Of a stretch of DNA of 64,000 nt, positions 33,327 to 42,207 are shown piece after piece (position 1 is the stretch's first letter; every line of letters starts with the position of its first letter). Where the stretch lies: NCBI GenBank assembly GCA_902786345.1, contig CADACB010000017.1, forward strand, positions 1-64,000. Direction: 5' to 3'. Origin of the DNA: an uncultured Ruminococcus sp. (GTDB taxonomy: Bacteria > Bacillota > Clostridia > Oscillospirales > Acutalibacteraceae). Both the position numbers and the translations under genes were made by a program. Below the pieces are notes generated by a model. That model had not been told where the DNA came from, did no database searches, and was given only the letters and a program-made list of their open reading frames with translations.

Positions 33327-34189
33327 TTTCTTGCTCCCATATATGGCGAGGGTATGCTCATAACTATCTCGTGAAGAGCCTGCTGTTTGCTTATACCGCT
33401 CATTTTAGCAGATGTGTTCAGCATTATTCTGTGGTGCATAACAAACGGCAGCTGAGAAAGTACATCAGACGGTACGACATAATGTCTTCCCTGAAGCCAC
33501 GCATAAGCCTTTGAACATTTCACCAATGCTATTGTTGCACGGGGGCTTGCTCCTCTTTCAATATACGGATTGCCTCTTGTTGCAGTTACCAGCTTAAGAA
33601 TATAATCATAAATAACATCTTTAATATAAATTGAATGGATTTCCTGCTGCATTTGAAGAAAATTTTCTTTTGAGATAACAGGTTCAACGTCTTCTGTTCG
33701 TGCCTTTATACCTGCTGTTCTTGCAATTTCAAGCTCACTGCTGTAATCCGGATATCCAAGAGAAAGCGTTATCATAAAGCGGTCTATCTGTGCTTCTGGC
33801 AGAAGCTGTGTTCCCGCTGAACCTGACGGATTCTGTGTTGCGATTACAAGAAAGGGAGAAGGTGCAGGTCTTGTAACGCCCTCAACAGAGATCTTTCTTT
33901 CCTCCATAACCTCAAGCAGAGCGGATTGTGTTTTAGGAGAAGTACGGTTTATTTCATCTGCAAGAAGAAGATTACAAAAGACACTGCCTTCCTGATATAC
34001 GAATTTTTCTTCATCAAAAGCAAGAGCGAGTGTAGTTTTGCCTACACCGGGGATGTCTTCAAGCAGAACATGACCGTCGGCAAGAAATGCTGTCATAATT
34101 TCCATAATTTCGTCCTTTTTTCCAAGAACAACACGGTTGATCTCATTAAGCACGCTGTGTGCTTTTATTACATTAGCTGATACTTCCAA
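33323..34189 (-). CDS. MoxR-family AAA+ ATPase with internal deletion
   Basis: A 288-residue AAA+ ATPase. Walker A is HVLLEDIPGVGKTTLALAF, Walker B LLLADEINRTSPKTQSALLE, sensor 1 VIATQNPSGSAGTQLLPEAQ, and the C-terminal lid RGASPRATIALVKCSKAYAW. Directly after LALAF the sequence jumps to DEEKFVYQEGSVF. Typical MoxR proteins have about 32 more residues here, including the conserved QFTPD..PSD stretch, and are about 320 long. The loss is in frame (junction near 34015). Both nucleotide-binding motifs remain, but the missing strand and loop lie at the core of the fold, so activity is doubtful. Confidence 0.85.
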   Translation of the reverse strand: MEVSANVIKAHSVLNEINRVVLGKKDEIMEIMTAFLADGHVLLEDIPGVGKTTLALAFDEEKFVYQEGSVFCNLLLADEINRTSPKTQSALLEVMEERKISVEGVTRPAPSPFLVIATQNPSGSAGTQLLPEAQIDRFMITLSLGYPDYSSELEIARTAGIKARTEDVEPVISKENFLQMQQEIHSIYIKDVIYDYILKLVTATRGNPYIERGASPRATIALVKCSKAYAWLQGRHYVVPSDVLSQLPFVMHHRIMLNTSAKMSGISKQQALHEIVMSIPSPYMGARK

Positions 34190-34251
34190 ATTACCACCCC
34201 GTTGTATATATTGTATGATGTAAAAAATTCCTTAATATGAAAAGTCGCTCA

Positions 34252-34731
34252 TCAGTCTCTTATTATGTCTGCAAATTCAAAAGGTACTACTGTTTTGAGT
34301 ATATCTGCGGAAAGCTCAATCTGAAAGCCTATTTTGCCTCCACTAAAAAGGATAGTTTCAAAATTCTGAGCTGTTTTGTGAACAGTTGTATGGAACATTT
34401 TTTTCATTCCTATGGGAGAACAGCCTCCGTGAATATATCCGGTAAGACCGAGAAGCTCCTTTGATTTAACCATTGCCACAGCCTTTTCACCGACTGTCGC
34501 AGCAGCTTTTTTAAGATCAAGCTCTTTTGCCACAGGCACAAGAAATACGTAATGGCTGCCTGATTTTCCTACAGTAACAAGCGTTTTGAATACCTGTTCC
34601 GGATTCTGACCGAGAGTTTGAGCAACATCAACTCCGTTAACGGCTCCTGTATTTGTATAATAGTGCTCTTTATATTCTATCTTCATACTGTCGAGCTTAC
34701 GCATTGCGTTTGTTTTATTCTCTTTTGACAT
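34252..34731 (-). CDS. ybaK: Cys-tRNA(Pro) deacylase YbaK/EbsC
   Basis: A 159-residue editing protein that hydrolyses Cys-tRNA(Pro) made in error by prolyl-tRNA synthetase. Family features are TLGQNPEQVFKTLVTVGKSG, FLVPVAKELDLKKAAA and the ligand-loop LLGLTGYIHGGCSPIGMKK. Length is normal for YbaK. It lies just upstream of the MoxR operon on the same strand, separated by 62 bases, but is probably transcribed alone. It is one of several translation-quality genes in this part of the window (AspRS, GatCAB). Confidence 0.92.
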   Translation of the reverse strand: MSKENKTNAMRKLDSMKIEYKEHYYTNTGAVNGVDVAQTLGQNPEQVFKTLVTVGKSGSHYVFLVPVAKELDLKKAAATVGEKAVAMVKSKELLGLTGYIHGGCSPIGMKKMFHTTVHKTAQNFETILFSGGKIGFQIELSADILKTVVPFEFADIIRD

Positions 34732-35041
34732 TATCTCACCGCTTTTGAATTTATCATAAATATTTTAACATAATATAAGGTCCTTTTTCAATAGTGTAAT
34801 GTTATGATATTTGTTTTTGAATACAGACTTAATATTTGTTTTGGGTCTGTATGCAGCCTTAATAAAAATGTTTTGCAAATTTGGAGTTAAATTTAAAAAA
34901 TGTGTGGATTTTCCGGAAGAAATATGTTATTATAATATAGAATGTTCAGACGGCTGTATAAAGCAGCAAGTCGCGTTCCTGAAATTTTCTCCGCAGCAGA
35001 CCTGCGGATCATACATATTATTGAAAAAGGGAGTTTTTAAT
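34732..35041 (+). promoter_or_regulatory. Spacer with promoter and leader hairpin before the P-loop gene
   Basis: A TATAAT at 34931-34936 would start a leader of about 100 nt. In it TCCGCAG (34990-34996) pairs perfectly with CTGCGGA (35002-35008) around a 5-base loop. No T-run follows, so it is not a terminator. No known riboswitch consensus was recognised. The rest of the spacer is AT-rich. Confidence 0.4.
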
Positions 35042-35635
35042 ATGGAAAAAAGACTTATTTTTGTAACTTCACCACCTGCCTGCGGCAAAACCAAGCTTTC
35101 CAAGAAATTTGCTACAGAGCTGAAGCACGTGGTTTATCTTGATAAGGATACGCTAATTCCGCTGTCTAAACAGATATTTGCAGTTGCAGGTGAGGAGTAT
35201 AACAGAAGCTCGGAATTTTTCGAGAAAGAGATACGTAATTATGAATATGACGTCATTATGGACCTTGCTTTCGAAGCACTTAAGTATGAGGATCTTGTAA
35301 TGGTAAATGCACCCTTCACAAGAGAAATACGTGATGATGAATACATAAGATCATTGAGAGATAAGCTTGCTCAGGCGGACGCAAAGCTTACGGTTATCTG
35401 GATAGTAACTGATCCCGAGGTCTGCCACCAGCGTATGATTGACAGAAATTCCGACCGTGACACATGGAAGCTTGCAAACTGGGAGAAGTATCTTGCCACT
35501 GTAAACTTCACTATTCCTGAAAATCTTCGTGATCCTGAGGATGAAGCAAGTCTTATACTCTATTATAATTCAACAGATGAAATGGCTGCTGAATCTTTTG
35601 TGAAGCTTATGGAGTATTTTAAGGACTATGATTAA
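35042..35635 (+). CDS. P-loop kinase/ATPase-like protein of unknown function
   Basis: A 197-residue protein with a Walker A motif at the very N-terminus (FVTSPPACGKTKLSKKF), then DLAFEALKYEDLVMVNAPFT (Walker B-like strand) and WIVTDPEVCHQRMIDRNSDR, a kinase-type lid with arginines. This pattern resembles small-molecule kinases and zeta-toxin-like P-loop enzymes. The substrate is unknown. The ATG at 35042 has AAAAAGGGAG upstream; the frame is open further but without a site. No antitoxin gene is adjacent, so a toxin role is not supported. Confidence 0.75.
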   Translation: MEKRLIFVTSPPACGKTKLSKKFATELKHVVYLDKDTLIPLSKQIFAVAGEEYNRSSEFFEKEIRNYEYDVIMDLAFEALKYEDLVMVNAPFTREIRDDEYIRSLRDKLAQADAKLTVIWIVTDPEVCHQRMIDRNSDRDTWKLANWEKYLATVNFTIPENLRDPEDEASLILYYNSTDEMAAESFVKLMEYFKDYD

Positions 35636-35688
35636 AAAAACCGGTTTTGTCCATAATTACAGTGAATTTCTGAAAAGGAGGAATTGTT

Positions 35689-35874
35689 GTGTGGGGTTGG
35701 TTTATACTGCTCGCAGTAGTAGTTGTTGCGGTTATACTTGGAATGAGGAATGCAAATCATAGTTATACCATTGGGAGTGGTATGTTTAAAAACAGTGATG
35801 ACAATCTTAATAAGGACGAGCACATTGATGTATCAGATTTTGATTACTACAACAAAAAAGATAAGCTGAAATAG
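35689..35874 (+). CDS. Small single-helix membrane protein (61 residues)
   Basis: The gene begins with GTG at 35689, 8 bases after a perfect AAAGGAGG. The protein has one N-terminal membrane helix (WFILLAVVVVAVILGM) and a hydrophilic acidic/lysine tail ending NKKDKLK. It is not recognised as any family. It follows the P-loop gene by 53 bases on the same strand and could be co-transcribed. The strong ribosome-binding site and proper helix support it as a real gene. Confidence 0.65.
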   Translation: MWGWFILLAVVVVAVILGMRNANHSYTIGSGMFKNSDDNLNKDEHIDVSDFDYYNKKDKLK

Positions 35875-36181
35875 TGAGGCAACAAGCTGCCACACTAAAA
35901 TTTCCGGGACGCTCCGATGAGTTCCGCTTGTTTGTATGAACTTTCGTCACTGTGACGAGGCATAAGTTCCGGATATTATTCACGGCGGTCATGCACCGTC
36001 GGTGTTTTCATCAAAGATGGCTGTCTGTCGGTTTTTGTTGGCAGACAGCCGTTAAAATATTTATTATTATATTGAAATACAGCGGTTTTATTGGTATAAT
36101 ATTACAGTTAAGACCGTTTTATTATACATATTATGGAGCATACCGCAATGCTGCGGAAGTCTCCCGAAAGGAAAGAATACA
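35875..36181 (+). other. Structured leader/spacer before aspS
   Basis: Several inverted repeats lie here: CGTCACTGTGACG near 35946, a CGGCGG/CCGTCG hairpin near 35984-36000, and a strong stem GGCTGTCTG (36019-36027) with CAGACAGCC (36042-36050), followed by a weak T-poor tail. The last is probably the terminator of the preceding gene. A TATAAT-like box near 36095 may start aspS. The T-box motif AGGGTGGNACCGCG is absent. Confidence 0.45.
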
Positions 36182-37930
36182 ATGCTTAGAGAAAACAAAT
36201 ACCGCACCCACTATTGCGGTGAGCTGAGAGAATCCGATATTGGCAGCAGCGTCAGAGTTGCAGGCTGGGTAGAAAACATACGTGACCACGGCGGCGTTAT
36301 GTTTCTTGACATACGTGACCACTATGGTGTTGTTCAGGTTGTTGTACATGATGATAAGCTTCTTGAAAATATTAACAAGGAGTGTACAGTTACAGTCAGC
36401 GGCAGTGTTACAAAGCGTGACGAGGACACTATCAACCCCAAGATTGCTACAGGTACGGTTGAGATACATTCCGAAAATATTATCGTTCTCGGAAAGTCTA
36501 TGCAGAATCTTCCGTTTGAGATACAGACCTCAACAGAGGTGAAAGAGGACGTAAGACTTAAATATCGTTTCCTCGATCTCAGAAACAAAAAGGTACACAA
36601 TAATATAGTAATGCGTTCAGAGCTGATCTCATTCCTTCGCAGCAAAATGACAGAAATGGGTTTTCTTGAGATACAAACGCCTATTTTATCTTGTTCGTCC
36701 CCTGAGGGTGCAAGAGATTATCTTATTCCCAGCAGAAAGCACAAAGGTATGTTCTATGCACTTCCCCAGGCTCCTCAGATATTCAAGCAGCTTCTTATGG
36801 TATCGGGCTTTGATCGTTATTTTCAGATCGCACCATGTTTCCGTGACGAGGATGCGAGAGCAGACCGTTCACCCGGCGAGTTTTATCAGCTTGATTTTGA
36901 GATGGCGTTTGCCGAACAGGACGATGTGTTTGCAGCAGCCGAAGAGATACTTTATGAGACTTTTAAAAAATTCAGCAATAAAGAAGTATCAAAGCCACCG
37001 TTCAGAAGGATTCCTTTTGCAGAGGCTATGCTTACTTATGGTACAGACAAGCCCGATCTGAGAAATCCGCTTCTTATAAAGGATATAAGCCCGATGTTTG
37101 AGGAAACCGATTTTGCTCCGTTCAGAAAAAAGACGGTTCGCAGCATAAATGTTCCTGGTGCGTCTTCACAGTCAAAGAAATGGTTTAAGAATATGGAAGA
37201 ATTTGCACTTTCTATTGGTATGAAGGGCTTAGGTTATGTAAAAGTAAGAGAGGATATGACTTTTGACGGACCTATTGATAAGTTCCTAAAGGAAGGCGAC
37301 AGAGAGAAACTTATTGAAATAAACGGTTCAAAAGCCGGAGATGTTATTTATTTTATAGCTGACAGCAAAGATGCAGCACCGAAGCTTGCAGGGCAGATCA
37401 GAACAGAGGTTGCAAAGAGACTGAGTTTGATTGATGAAAGCCGTTTTGAGCTTTGCTTTATAACTGACTTTCCGATGTATGAGATCGACGAAGAAACAGG
37501 CAAGGTTATATTTACACACAATCCGTTCTCTATGCCTCAGGGCGGAATGCAGGCATTGCTTGAAAAAGACCCAACAGAGGTTCTTGCATACCAATATGAT
37601 ATTGTATGCAACGGAGTAGAGCTTTCTTCAGGTGCAGTAAGAAACCACGACCTTGACATTATGATCAAGGCATTTGAGATTGCCGGTTACAGTGAAGACG
37701 AGCTTAAGTCAAAATTCAAGTCGCTTTACAATGCGTTTAAATATGGAGCACCGCCTCATGCAGGAATGGCGCCGGGCGTTGACAGAATGCTTATGCTTCT
37801 TGCCGAGGAAGAGAACATACGTGAAGTAATAGCTTTTCCGATGAACAGCAACGCTCAGGATCTACTTCTTGGCTCACCTACCGAAGTAACCGAACAGCAG
37901 CTTCGTGAGGTTCACATAAAAATCAGATAA
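36182..37930 (+). CDS. aspS: Aspartyl-tRNA synthetase (bacterial type)
   Basis: A 582-residue class II synthetase that charges tRNA(Asp). The N-terminal OB-fold anticodon domain includes VRVAGWVENIRDHGGVMFLD. Motif 2 is FRDEDARADRSPGEFYQLDF and motif 3 GAPPHAGMAPGVDRMLMLLA; the GAD insertion domain typical of bacteria lies between. AAAGGAAAG precedes the ATG. With gatCAB close downstream and no asnS or glnS in view, it may be non-discriminating and also load Asp on tRNA(Asn); this is an inference that needs the rest of the genome. Confidence 0.95.
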   Translation: MLRENKYRTHYCGELRESDIGSSVRVAGWVENIRDHGGVMFLDIRDHYGVVQVVVHDDKLLENINKECTVTVSGSVTKRDEDTINPKIATGTVEIHSENIIVLGKSMQNLPFEIQTSTEVKEDVRLKYRFLDLRNKKVHNNIVMRSELISFLRSKMTEMGFLEIQTPILSCSSPEGARDYLIPSRKHKGMFYALPQAPQIFKQLLMVSGFDRYFQIAPCFRDEDARADRSPGEFYQLDFEMAFAEQDDVFAAAEEILYETFKKFSNKEVSKPPFRRIPFAEAMLTYGTDKPDLRNPLLIKDISPMFEETDFAPFRKKTVRSINVPGASSQSKKWFKNMEEFALSIGMKGLGYVKVREDMTFDGPIDKFLKEGDREKLIEINGSKAGDVIYFIADSKDAAPKLAGQIRTEVAKRLSLIDESRFELCFITDFPMYEIDEETGKVIFTHNPFSMPQGGMQALLEKDPTEVLAYQYDIVCNGVELSSGAVRNHDLDIMIKAFEIAGYSEDELKSKFKSLYNAFKYGAPPHAGMAPGVDRMLMLLAEEENIREVIAFPMNSNAQDLLLGSPTEVTEQQLREVHIKIR

Positions 37931-38316
37931 TCTCTTTACAAAACCTGCACGCCCGTGTTGGCGGTGCGTGACCGCGCAGGACAATTCGCGGTGCGTGACC
38001 GCACAGGACAATTCGCGGTGCGTGACCGCACAGGACAATTCGCGATTGAGTTCGCTAACGCTCACTCTGTTTATCCAAACCAACCATACGCCGATCGCGG
38101 TTTTCCCTTCCCCACACTCCTAAAGTCGTGCTTGCGGAAGGGTTCTGCTTAAACAGTTAATAATTGCTCACACTTTTTTGCAGTATTTGGTATTACTTTC
38201 GCATTTCACAATGAGCAAAGTTTTGCGCAAGCCGTTGTACACGTGTTCGTATAAAAAATTAGTGAAACCACAAACTTATTTCCGGAGCGGCAGCTTGCCG
38301 ATAAGGAGATCAAAAA
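37931..38316. other. Repeat-rich spacer between aspS and the VWA gene
   Basis: The spacer holds three 27-bp tandem repeats (37961-38041), a conserved module (38042-38150) and a second AT-rich module (about 38155-38235), all of which recur elsewhere in the window. The tandem repeats are open in one frame for 65 codons, but no ribosome-binding site precedes this frame. No promoter for the VWA gene stands out; AAGGAGATC precedes its ATG. Confidence 0.6.
37961..38150 (+). repeat. Intergenic hairpin repeat, copy 1 (3 x 27 bp + module)
   Basis: Three units of GCGGTGCGTGACCGCACAGG plus ACAATTC (27 bp each, one base different in the first unit) are followed by the conserved module GCGATTGAGTTCGCTAACGC...GGAAGGGTTCTGCTTAAACAG. 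In each unit GCGGT pairs with ACCGC around GCGTG. Confidence 0.85.
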
Positions 38317-39768
38317 ATGAAAATAAGTAAGATCAAGAGAATGCCACGAAATTTTTTTGCATTATTTATGACAGTTGTTATGGTTGCAATTTTTATACTG
38401 CCAATGGCGGCGTCTGCTGTAAATGACAGTGAGTCAGAGCTGTACAGCGAGGATGCTGAAATGAATCTGGATGTTATTTTTGTCCTGGATGCCAGTGGCT
38501 CTATGCTTGAATCTGATCCGAATAAGGTTGCTCTCGATGCCTTCAATCTTTTTGTTGACCTCTGTGACGAAACCTGTAGTGTGGGTTATGTTGTATATAC
38601 CGAAAAAATAAAGGATTCAAGTGATCTTGTTCCCATAAGCAACAAGAAAAATCTTGACACAATGAAAAACAAGATCTCCAATATACAGTATGATCCTAAC
38701 GGCGATACAGATATAGCTCTCGGTCTAACTAAGGCTATGCAGATGCACGATAAAACAAAGTCGGATTCCAAAAGAAAAAAGATAATCGTTCTTCTTAGCG
38801 ATGGTAACACTCACCTTATCGGAAGTACAAGAACTGTTGCTGAATCCCAGAAGGAAATGGAACAAACTCTTAAAGAACTTAAAAGTAAAGATATACCTGT
38901 TTATTCAATAGGTCTTAATTATGACGGTACGCTTGATAAAAAGGAATCAGAGAAAATATCAAGTAGTACTAATGGTAGATCTTTTGAAATCAAAAGTTCC
39001 GCTAATCTCACAGGCATAGCGTCTGATATATTCGGAAAGGTTTATAACCTTGATGGTGAGGACAAGGAAATTGTAAACGGCATTGTTACTATAAATGTAA
39101 AGGACAGCAGTGTTTTTTATGTTAATGTTATTGTAAAGAGCAGATTTACAAGAAGTCAGCTTGATCCAAAGATCACTACTCCCAGAGGAGAAACAATTCC
39201 TGTGTCGGAGGATATAATGAATATTACCGGAAAAAATGAAGCTGAGTCAATAAAAGTTACGTCAGCCGGTACATATACGCTTATTAAGATGATATATCCT
39301 AAATCCGGAACGTGGAAAATTTCACTGAAAAATGCCAATAACGAAAATTGTCAGGTTACTCAGCTCGATTTCTATTCTGTATACATAGGTCAGACGCTTC
39401 CAAAGGAAGCAGCTATTAACTCAAAGGTAGAGATCATTGCTTCAATGAATGACAGAGAAGGGGTTGTTAAAGACGAGGATCTTCTTGATACAATTACTAT
39501 GACTACTACTGTAACGGGAAAGAACAGCGGTACAAAGCTTGAGATTCCTCTTACAAAAGATACTGATGGTGTATATAAGGGAGATTTTACACCCAAAGAG
39601 GTTGACGTATATCGTATACAGACAACAGCTAAATCTGATAAATTTACAAAGGAAAGCCGTATTGCAAATGTTGCCGTCAGAGAGTTTGTTCAGACAAGCA
39701 AATCAGACAACGGATATCTTAATGTAAGCGGCAAATCAGATGGACAAACTTCTGTTTCTGAAAATTAA
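38317..39768 (+). CDS. Secreted von Willebrand factor A domain protein (interrupted)
   Basis: A 483-residue exported protein. A signal peptide (FFALFMTVVMVAIFILPMAA) is followed by a VWA domain with the MIDAS motif in LDVIFVLDASGSMLES and a second metal residue set in DPNGDTDIALGLTKAM. Ig-like beta domains fill the rest. The frame ends at TAA 39766-39768, but the same frame continues open to 40326 and encodes a membrane anchor and tail, so the stop probably arose by mutation within one larger gene. As it stands the product would be secreted without an anchor. Upstream AAGGAGATC supports the ATG. Position between aspS and gatC does not reveal its role. Confidence 0.83.
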   Translation: MKISKIKRMPRNFFALFMTVVMVAIFILPMAASAVNDSESELYSEDAEMNLDVIFVLDASGSMLESDPNKVALDAFNLFVDLCDETCSVGYVVYTEKIKDSSDLVPISNKKNLDTMKNKISNIQYDPNGDTDIALGLTKAMQMHDKTKSDSKRKKIIVLLSDGNTHLIGSTRTVAESQKEMEQTLKELKSKDIPVYSIGLNYDGTLDKKESEKISSSTNGRSFEIKSSANLTGIASDIFGKVYNLDGEDKEIVNGIVTINVKDSSVFYVNVIVKSRFTRSQLDPKITTPRGETIPVSEDIMNITGKNEAESIKVTSAGTYTLIKMIYPKSGTWKISLKNANNENCQVTQLDFYSVYIGQTLPKEAAINSKVEIIASMNDREGVVKDEDLLDTITMTTTVTGKNSGTKLEIPLTKDTDGVYKGDFTPKEVDVYRIQTTAKSDKFTKESRIANVAVREFVQTSKSDNGYLNVSGKSDGQTSVSEN

Positions 39769-39795
39769 AACTCGATTTCTCCATTTACTGCAATA

Positions 39796-40326
39796 TTGAT
39801 AATTGGTGTAATATTACTTGCGGCAGGAGTTGTGGTTGTAATACTTGTGGTTGTGAATAAGCATAGTAAAGGACCTCGTGCACTCAGTATTCGTGATGCA
39901 GAGGAGCAGGAGGCACAGCCTGATTACAGCGACAGACCCAAGCCTAAAGCACCGCCTATTGAAATGGCAAAGGAACAGCCTAAGCCTACTGACCCGGACT
40001 ATGTAAAGATAAAGCTTGTTGAACACGGAAGCCTTGAGTCACTTATAAAGAAAGGACCGGAGGATGCATTCAACAAGAGCAGCGAAGCGTATAAGACTGA
40101 TGAATCTCTTGAAAAGCTTATAAGAAAAGGCAAGGAAGATCCATTTGCAGTTGGTACTGAAGAAAGTTCAACTTCGGATGATGTATCCGGCATCAAGGCT
40201 GACGATGATACCTTCGGTGACGGAATCAAGTCAGATGATGATACTTTCGGCAGCGGCTTTGCAGGAGAAGGCAACATCAACTCGGATAATGATGCCTTTG
40301 GCAGCGGTTTTGCTGATGATAACTGA
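39796..40326 (+). CDS. Membrane anchor and acidic tail of the interrupted VWA protein
   Basis: This 176-codon segment is in the same frame as the VWA gene, separated from it only by the TAA at 39766-39768. It begins with a membrane helix (IIGVILLAAGVVVVILVVVN), then a cytoplasmic acidic region ending in three repeats around DDTFGSGF. The formal start is a TTG without a ribosome-binding site, so independent translation is unlikely. Removing the single stop would give a continuous protein of about 669 residues with signal peptide, VWA, Ig-like part, helix and tail. Confidence 0.6.
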   Translation: MIIGVILLAAGVVVVILVVVNKHSKGPRALSIRDAEEQEAQPDYSDRPKPKAPPIEMAKEQPKPTDPDYVKIKLVEHGSLESLIKKGPEDAFNKSSEAYKTDESLEKLIRKGKEDPFAVGTEESSTSDDVSGIKADDDTFGDGIKSDDDTFGSGFAGEGNINSDNDAFGSGFADDN

Positions 40327-40352
40327 AAAATATAATAAATCAAATTGAAGAT

Positions 40353-40378
40353 CGGCAGTCGGAAATATCCGGCTGCCG
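40353..40378. other. Hairpin before gatC
   Basis: CGGCAGTCGGA (40353-40363) pairs with TCCGGCTGCCG (40368-40378), 11 bp with one wobble and an AATA loop. No T-run follows, so it is more likely an RNA-stability or attenuator element than a full terminator. Confidence 0.5.
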
Positions 40379-40410
40379 AATATGAAATATGTTGATAAGG
40401 AGGGCTATCA

Positions 40411-40692
40411 ATGGTATCCAAGGAAGAAATAATGAAGGTAGCAATCTTGTCAAAGCTTTTTGTTGCTGATGATGAGATCGACAGTCTTACAAAGGATATG
40501 GGAGAAATAATCGCCTTTGCCGATACAATCAATAATGCGGCAGACGAGGGAACTGATTTTGATAATATCAATAATCTTTCAAATGTATTGCGTGAGGATG
40601 AAGTAGTTGCCTCATATGACAGAGAGAAAATACTTGCAAATGCCAAGGACAGTGACGAGGGCTGTTTCCTTGTCAAGAACATTATGAAGTAA
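40411..40692 (+). CDS. gatC: Asp/Glu-tRNA amidotransferase subunit C
   Basis: A 93-residue GatC that stabilises the GatA/GatB complex. It has the family pattern EEIMKVAILSKLFVADDEID, a linker with MGEIIAFADTIN and the C-terminal LREDEVVASYDREKILANA. AAGGAGGGC precedes the ATG. It is first of the gatCAB operon, with gatA 21 bases further on. Confidence 0.92.
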   Translation: MVSKEEIMKVAILSKLFVADDEIDSLTKDMGEIIAFADTINNAADEGTDFDNINNLSNVLREDEVVASYDREKILANAKDSDEGCFLVKNIMK

Positions 40693-40713
40693 AACAAGCA
40701 GAGGTGAAGGAAA

Positions 40714-42174
40714 ATGATCGAGAGTAAGATTGTAAAGCTCCACAAAATGCTTGAGGAGAAAGAAATCTCCTGCAAAGAGCTTACACAGAGATATATAGAT
40801 GCATTACAGAAGGATAACGCACAGCTTAATGCTTATGTTACAACAACTCCCGAAGCTGCACTTGAAGCAGCAGATAAGGTAGACGAGAAAATAGCCAAGG
40901 GAGAAAAAATAGATATACTTGAGGGTATTCCTATGACGCTCAAGGATAATATTTCAACTGACGGCATACGAACGACCTGCTGTTCTAAGATTCTTGAAGA
41001 TTATGTTCCGATATATGATGCCACCGTCTGGAAAATATTGAAAAGTCAGAATGCTGTACTTTTAGGCAAAACAAATATGGATGAGTTTGCAATGGGGTCG
41101 TCCTGTGAAAATTCGTATTTTGGCGGCGCAAAAAATCCGCATAATATTGAACACGTTGCAGGCGGCAGCTCGGGCGGTGTTGCTTCGGCTGTTGGAGGAA
41201 ATATTGCAGTATACGGTCTTGGTTCTGATACAGGAGGATCTATCCGTCAACCTGCAAGCTTCTGCGGTATTGTAGGTATGAAGCCGACTTACGGTGCAAT
41301 ATCACGTTATGGACTTATTGCATATGCTTCAAGTTTTGATCAGATAGGTCCTATAACAACAAGCGTTGAGGACGCCGCAATTGTTTATGATGTAATATCA
41401 AAATATGACAAGATGGATTCAACCTCACAGGGCAGAAAGGGTGCTCCGGTATGCGATACCCTTAAAAATGATATAAAGGGTATGAAGATAGGGCTCGCAA
41501 GAGAATATCTTGACGGCGTTCGTGATGATGTAAGACAGTCTGTTGAGCAGGCAGCAGAGATATATAAGTCACTTGGTGCAGAGATAGTATATTTTGACCT
41601 TCCCGCTCTTAAATATGCTTTGCCTGTTTACTATATACTTGCGTGTGCAGAGGCTTCCTCAAACCTTGGAAGATATGACGGTATACGTTATGGCTATAAG
41701 GCTGAAAGCTACAGAGACGTCAATGATATGATCAAAAAAACAAGAAGTACAGGCTTTGGTGATGAGGTAAAGAAAAGAATACTTCTCGGAACATATGTGC
41801 TCAGTTCAGGATATTATGACGCTTATTATAAAAAGGCGCAAAATCTCAGAGGTACGATCGTAAATTCGTTCAAGAATGCGTTTAAGGTATGTGACGTCAT
41901 ACTTGCTCCTACAGTTCCTATGACGGCTTTTGAAAACGGACACGCAGTAAGCGACCCTGTAGAAACCTATCTTACGGATATATGTACAGTACCTGTTAAT
42001 ATTGCAGGCTTGCCCGGCATATCAGTTCCCTGCGGTTATAATGCCAATGGTATGCCGATAGGAATGCAGCTTATCGGAAATACCTTTGAAGAAGCAAAGA
42101 TACTTAATGCCGCATGGCAGTATGAAAATGCGGCAAATATCTATAAGTCTTCGGATTTCGGCGTTAAGCTGTAA
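40714..42174 (+). CDS. gatA: Asp/Glu-tRNA amidotransferase subunit A
   Basis: A 486-residue amidase-signature enzyme that frees ammonia from glutamine for transfer to misacylated Asp-tRNA(Asn) or Glu-tRNA(Gln). The Ser-cisSer-Lys triad is seen in GIPMTLKDNIS (Lys), VAGGSSGGVASAVGG (cis-Ser) and GSDTGGSIRQPASFCGIVGM (Ser nucleophile). Length is standard. It lies in the order gatC-gatA-gatB with short spacers. The paired AspRS upstream supports a role in Asn-tRNA synthesis. Confidence 0.96.
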   Translation: MIESKIVKLHKMLEEKEISCKELTQRYIDALQKDNAQLNAYVTTTPEAALEAADKVDEKIAKGEKIDILEGIPMTLKDNISTDGIRTTCCSKILEDYVPIYDATVWKILKSQNAVLLGKTNMDEFAMGSSCENSYFGGAKNPHNIEHVAGGSSGGVASAVGGNIAVYGLGSDTGGSIRQPASFCGIVGMKPTYGAISRYGLIAYASSFDQIGPITTSVEDAAIVYDVISKYDKMDSTSQGRKGAPVCDTLKNDIKGMKIGLAREYLDGVRDDVRQSVEQAAEIYKSLGAEIVYFDLPALKYALPVYYILACAEASSNLGRYDGIRYGYKAESYRDVNDMIKKTRSTGFGDEVKKRILLGTYVLSSGYYDAYYKKAQNLRGTIVNSFKNAFKVCDVILAPTVPMTAFENGHAVSDPVETYLTDICTVPVNIAGLPGISVPCGYNANGMPIGMQLIGNTFEEAKILNAAWQYENAANIYKSSDFGVKL

Positions 42175-42207
42175 ACCGCCGACAAGTGTGAGAAAGGACT
42201 GAAATAT

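Noticed and set aside
35042..35635. Zeta-type toxin of a toxin-antitoxin pair
   Set aside because: The P-loop and lid are compatible, but there is no adjacent antitoxin-like gene; the small neighbour is a membrane protein.
35875..36181. T-box riboswitch for aspS
   Set aside because: The conserved AGGGTGGNACCGCG antiterminator motif is absent, and the strong hairpin lacks a proper T-run.
37955..38152. A 65-codon frame through the 27-bp repeats
   Set aside because: No ribosome-binding site. The frame stays open only because 27 is a multiple of three, and the 38-bp version of the same family shifts frame with each unit.
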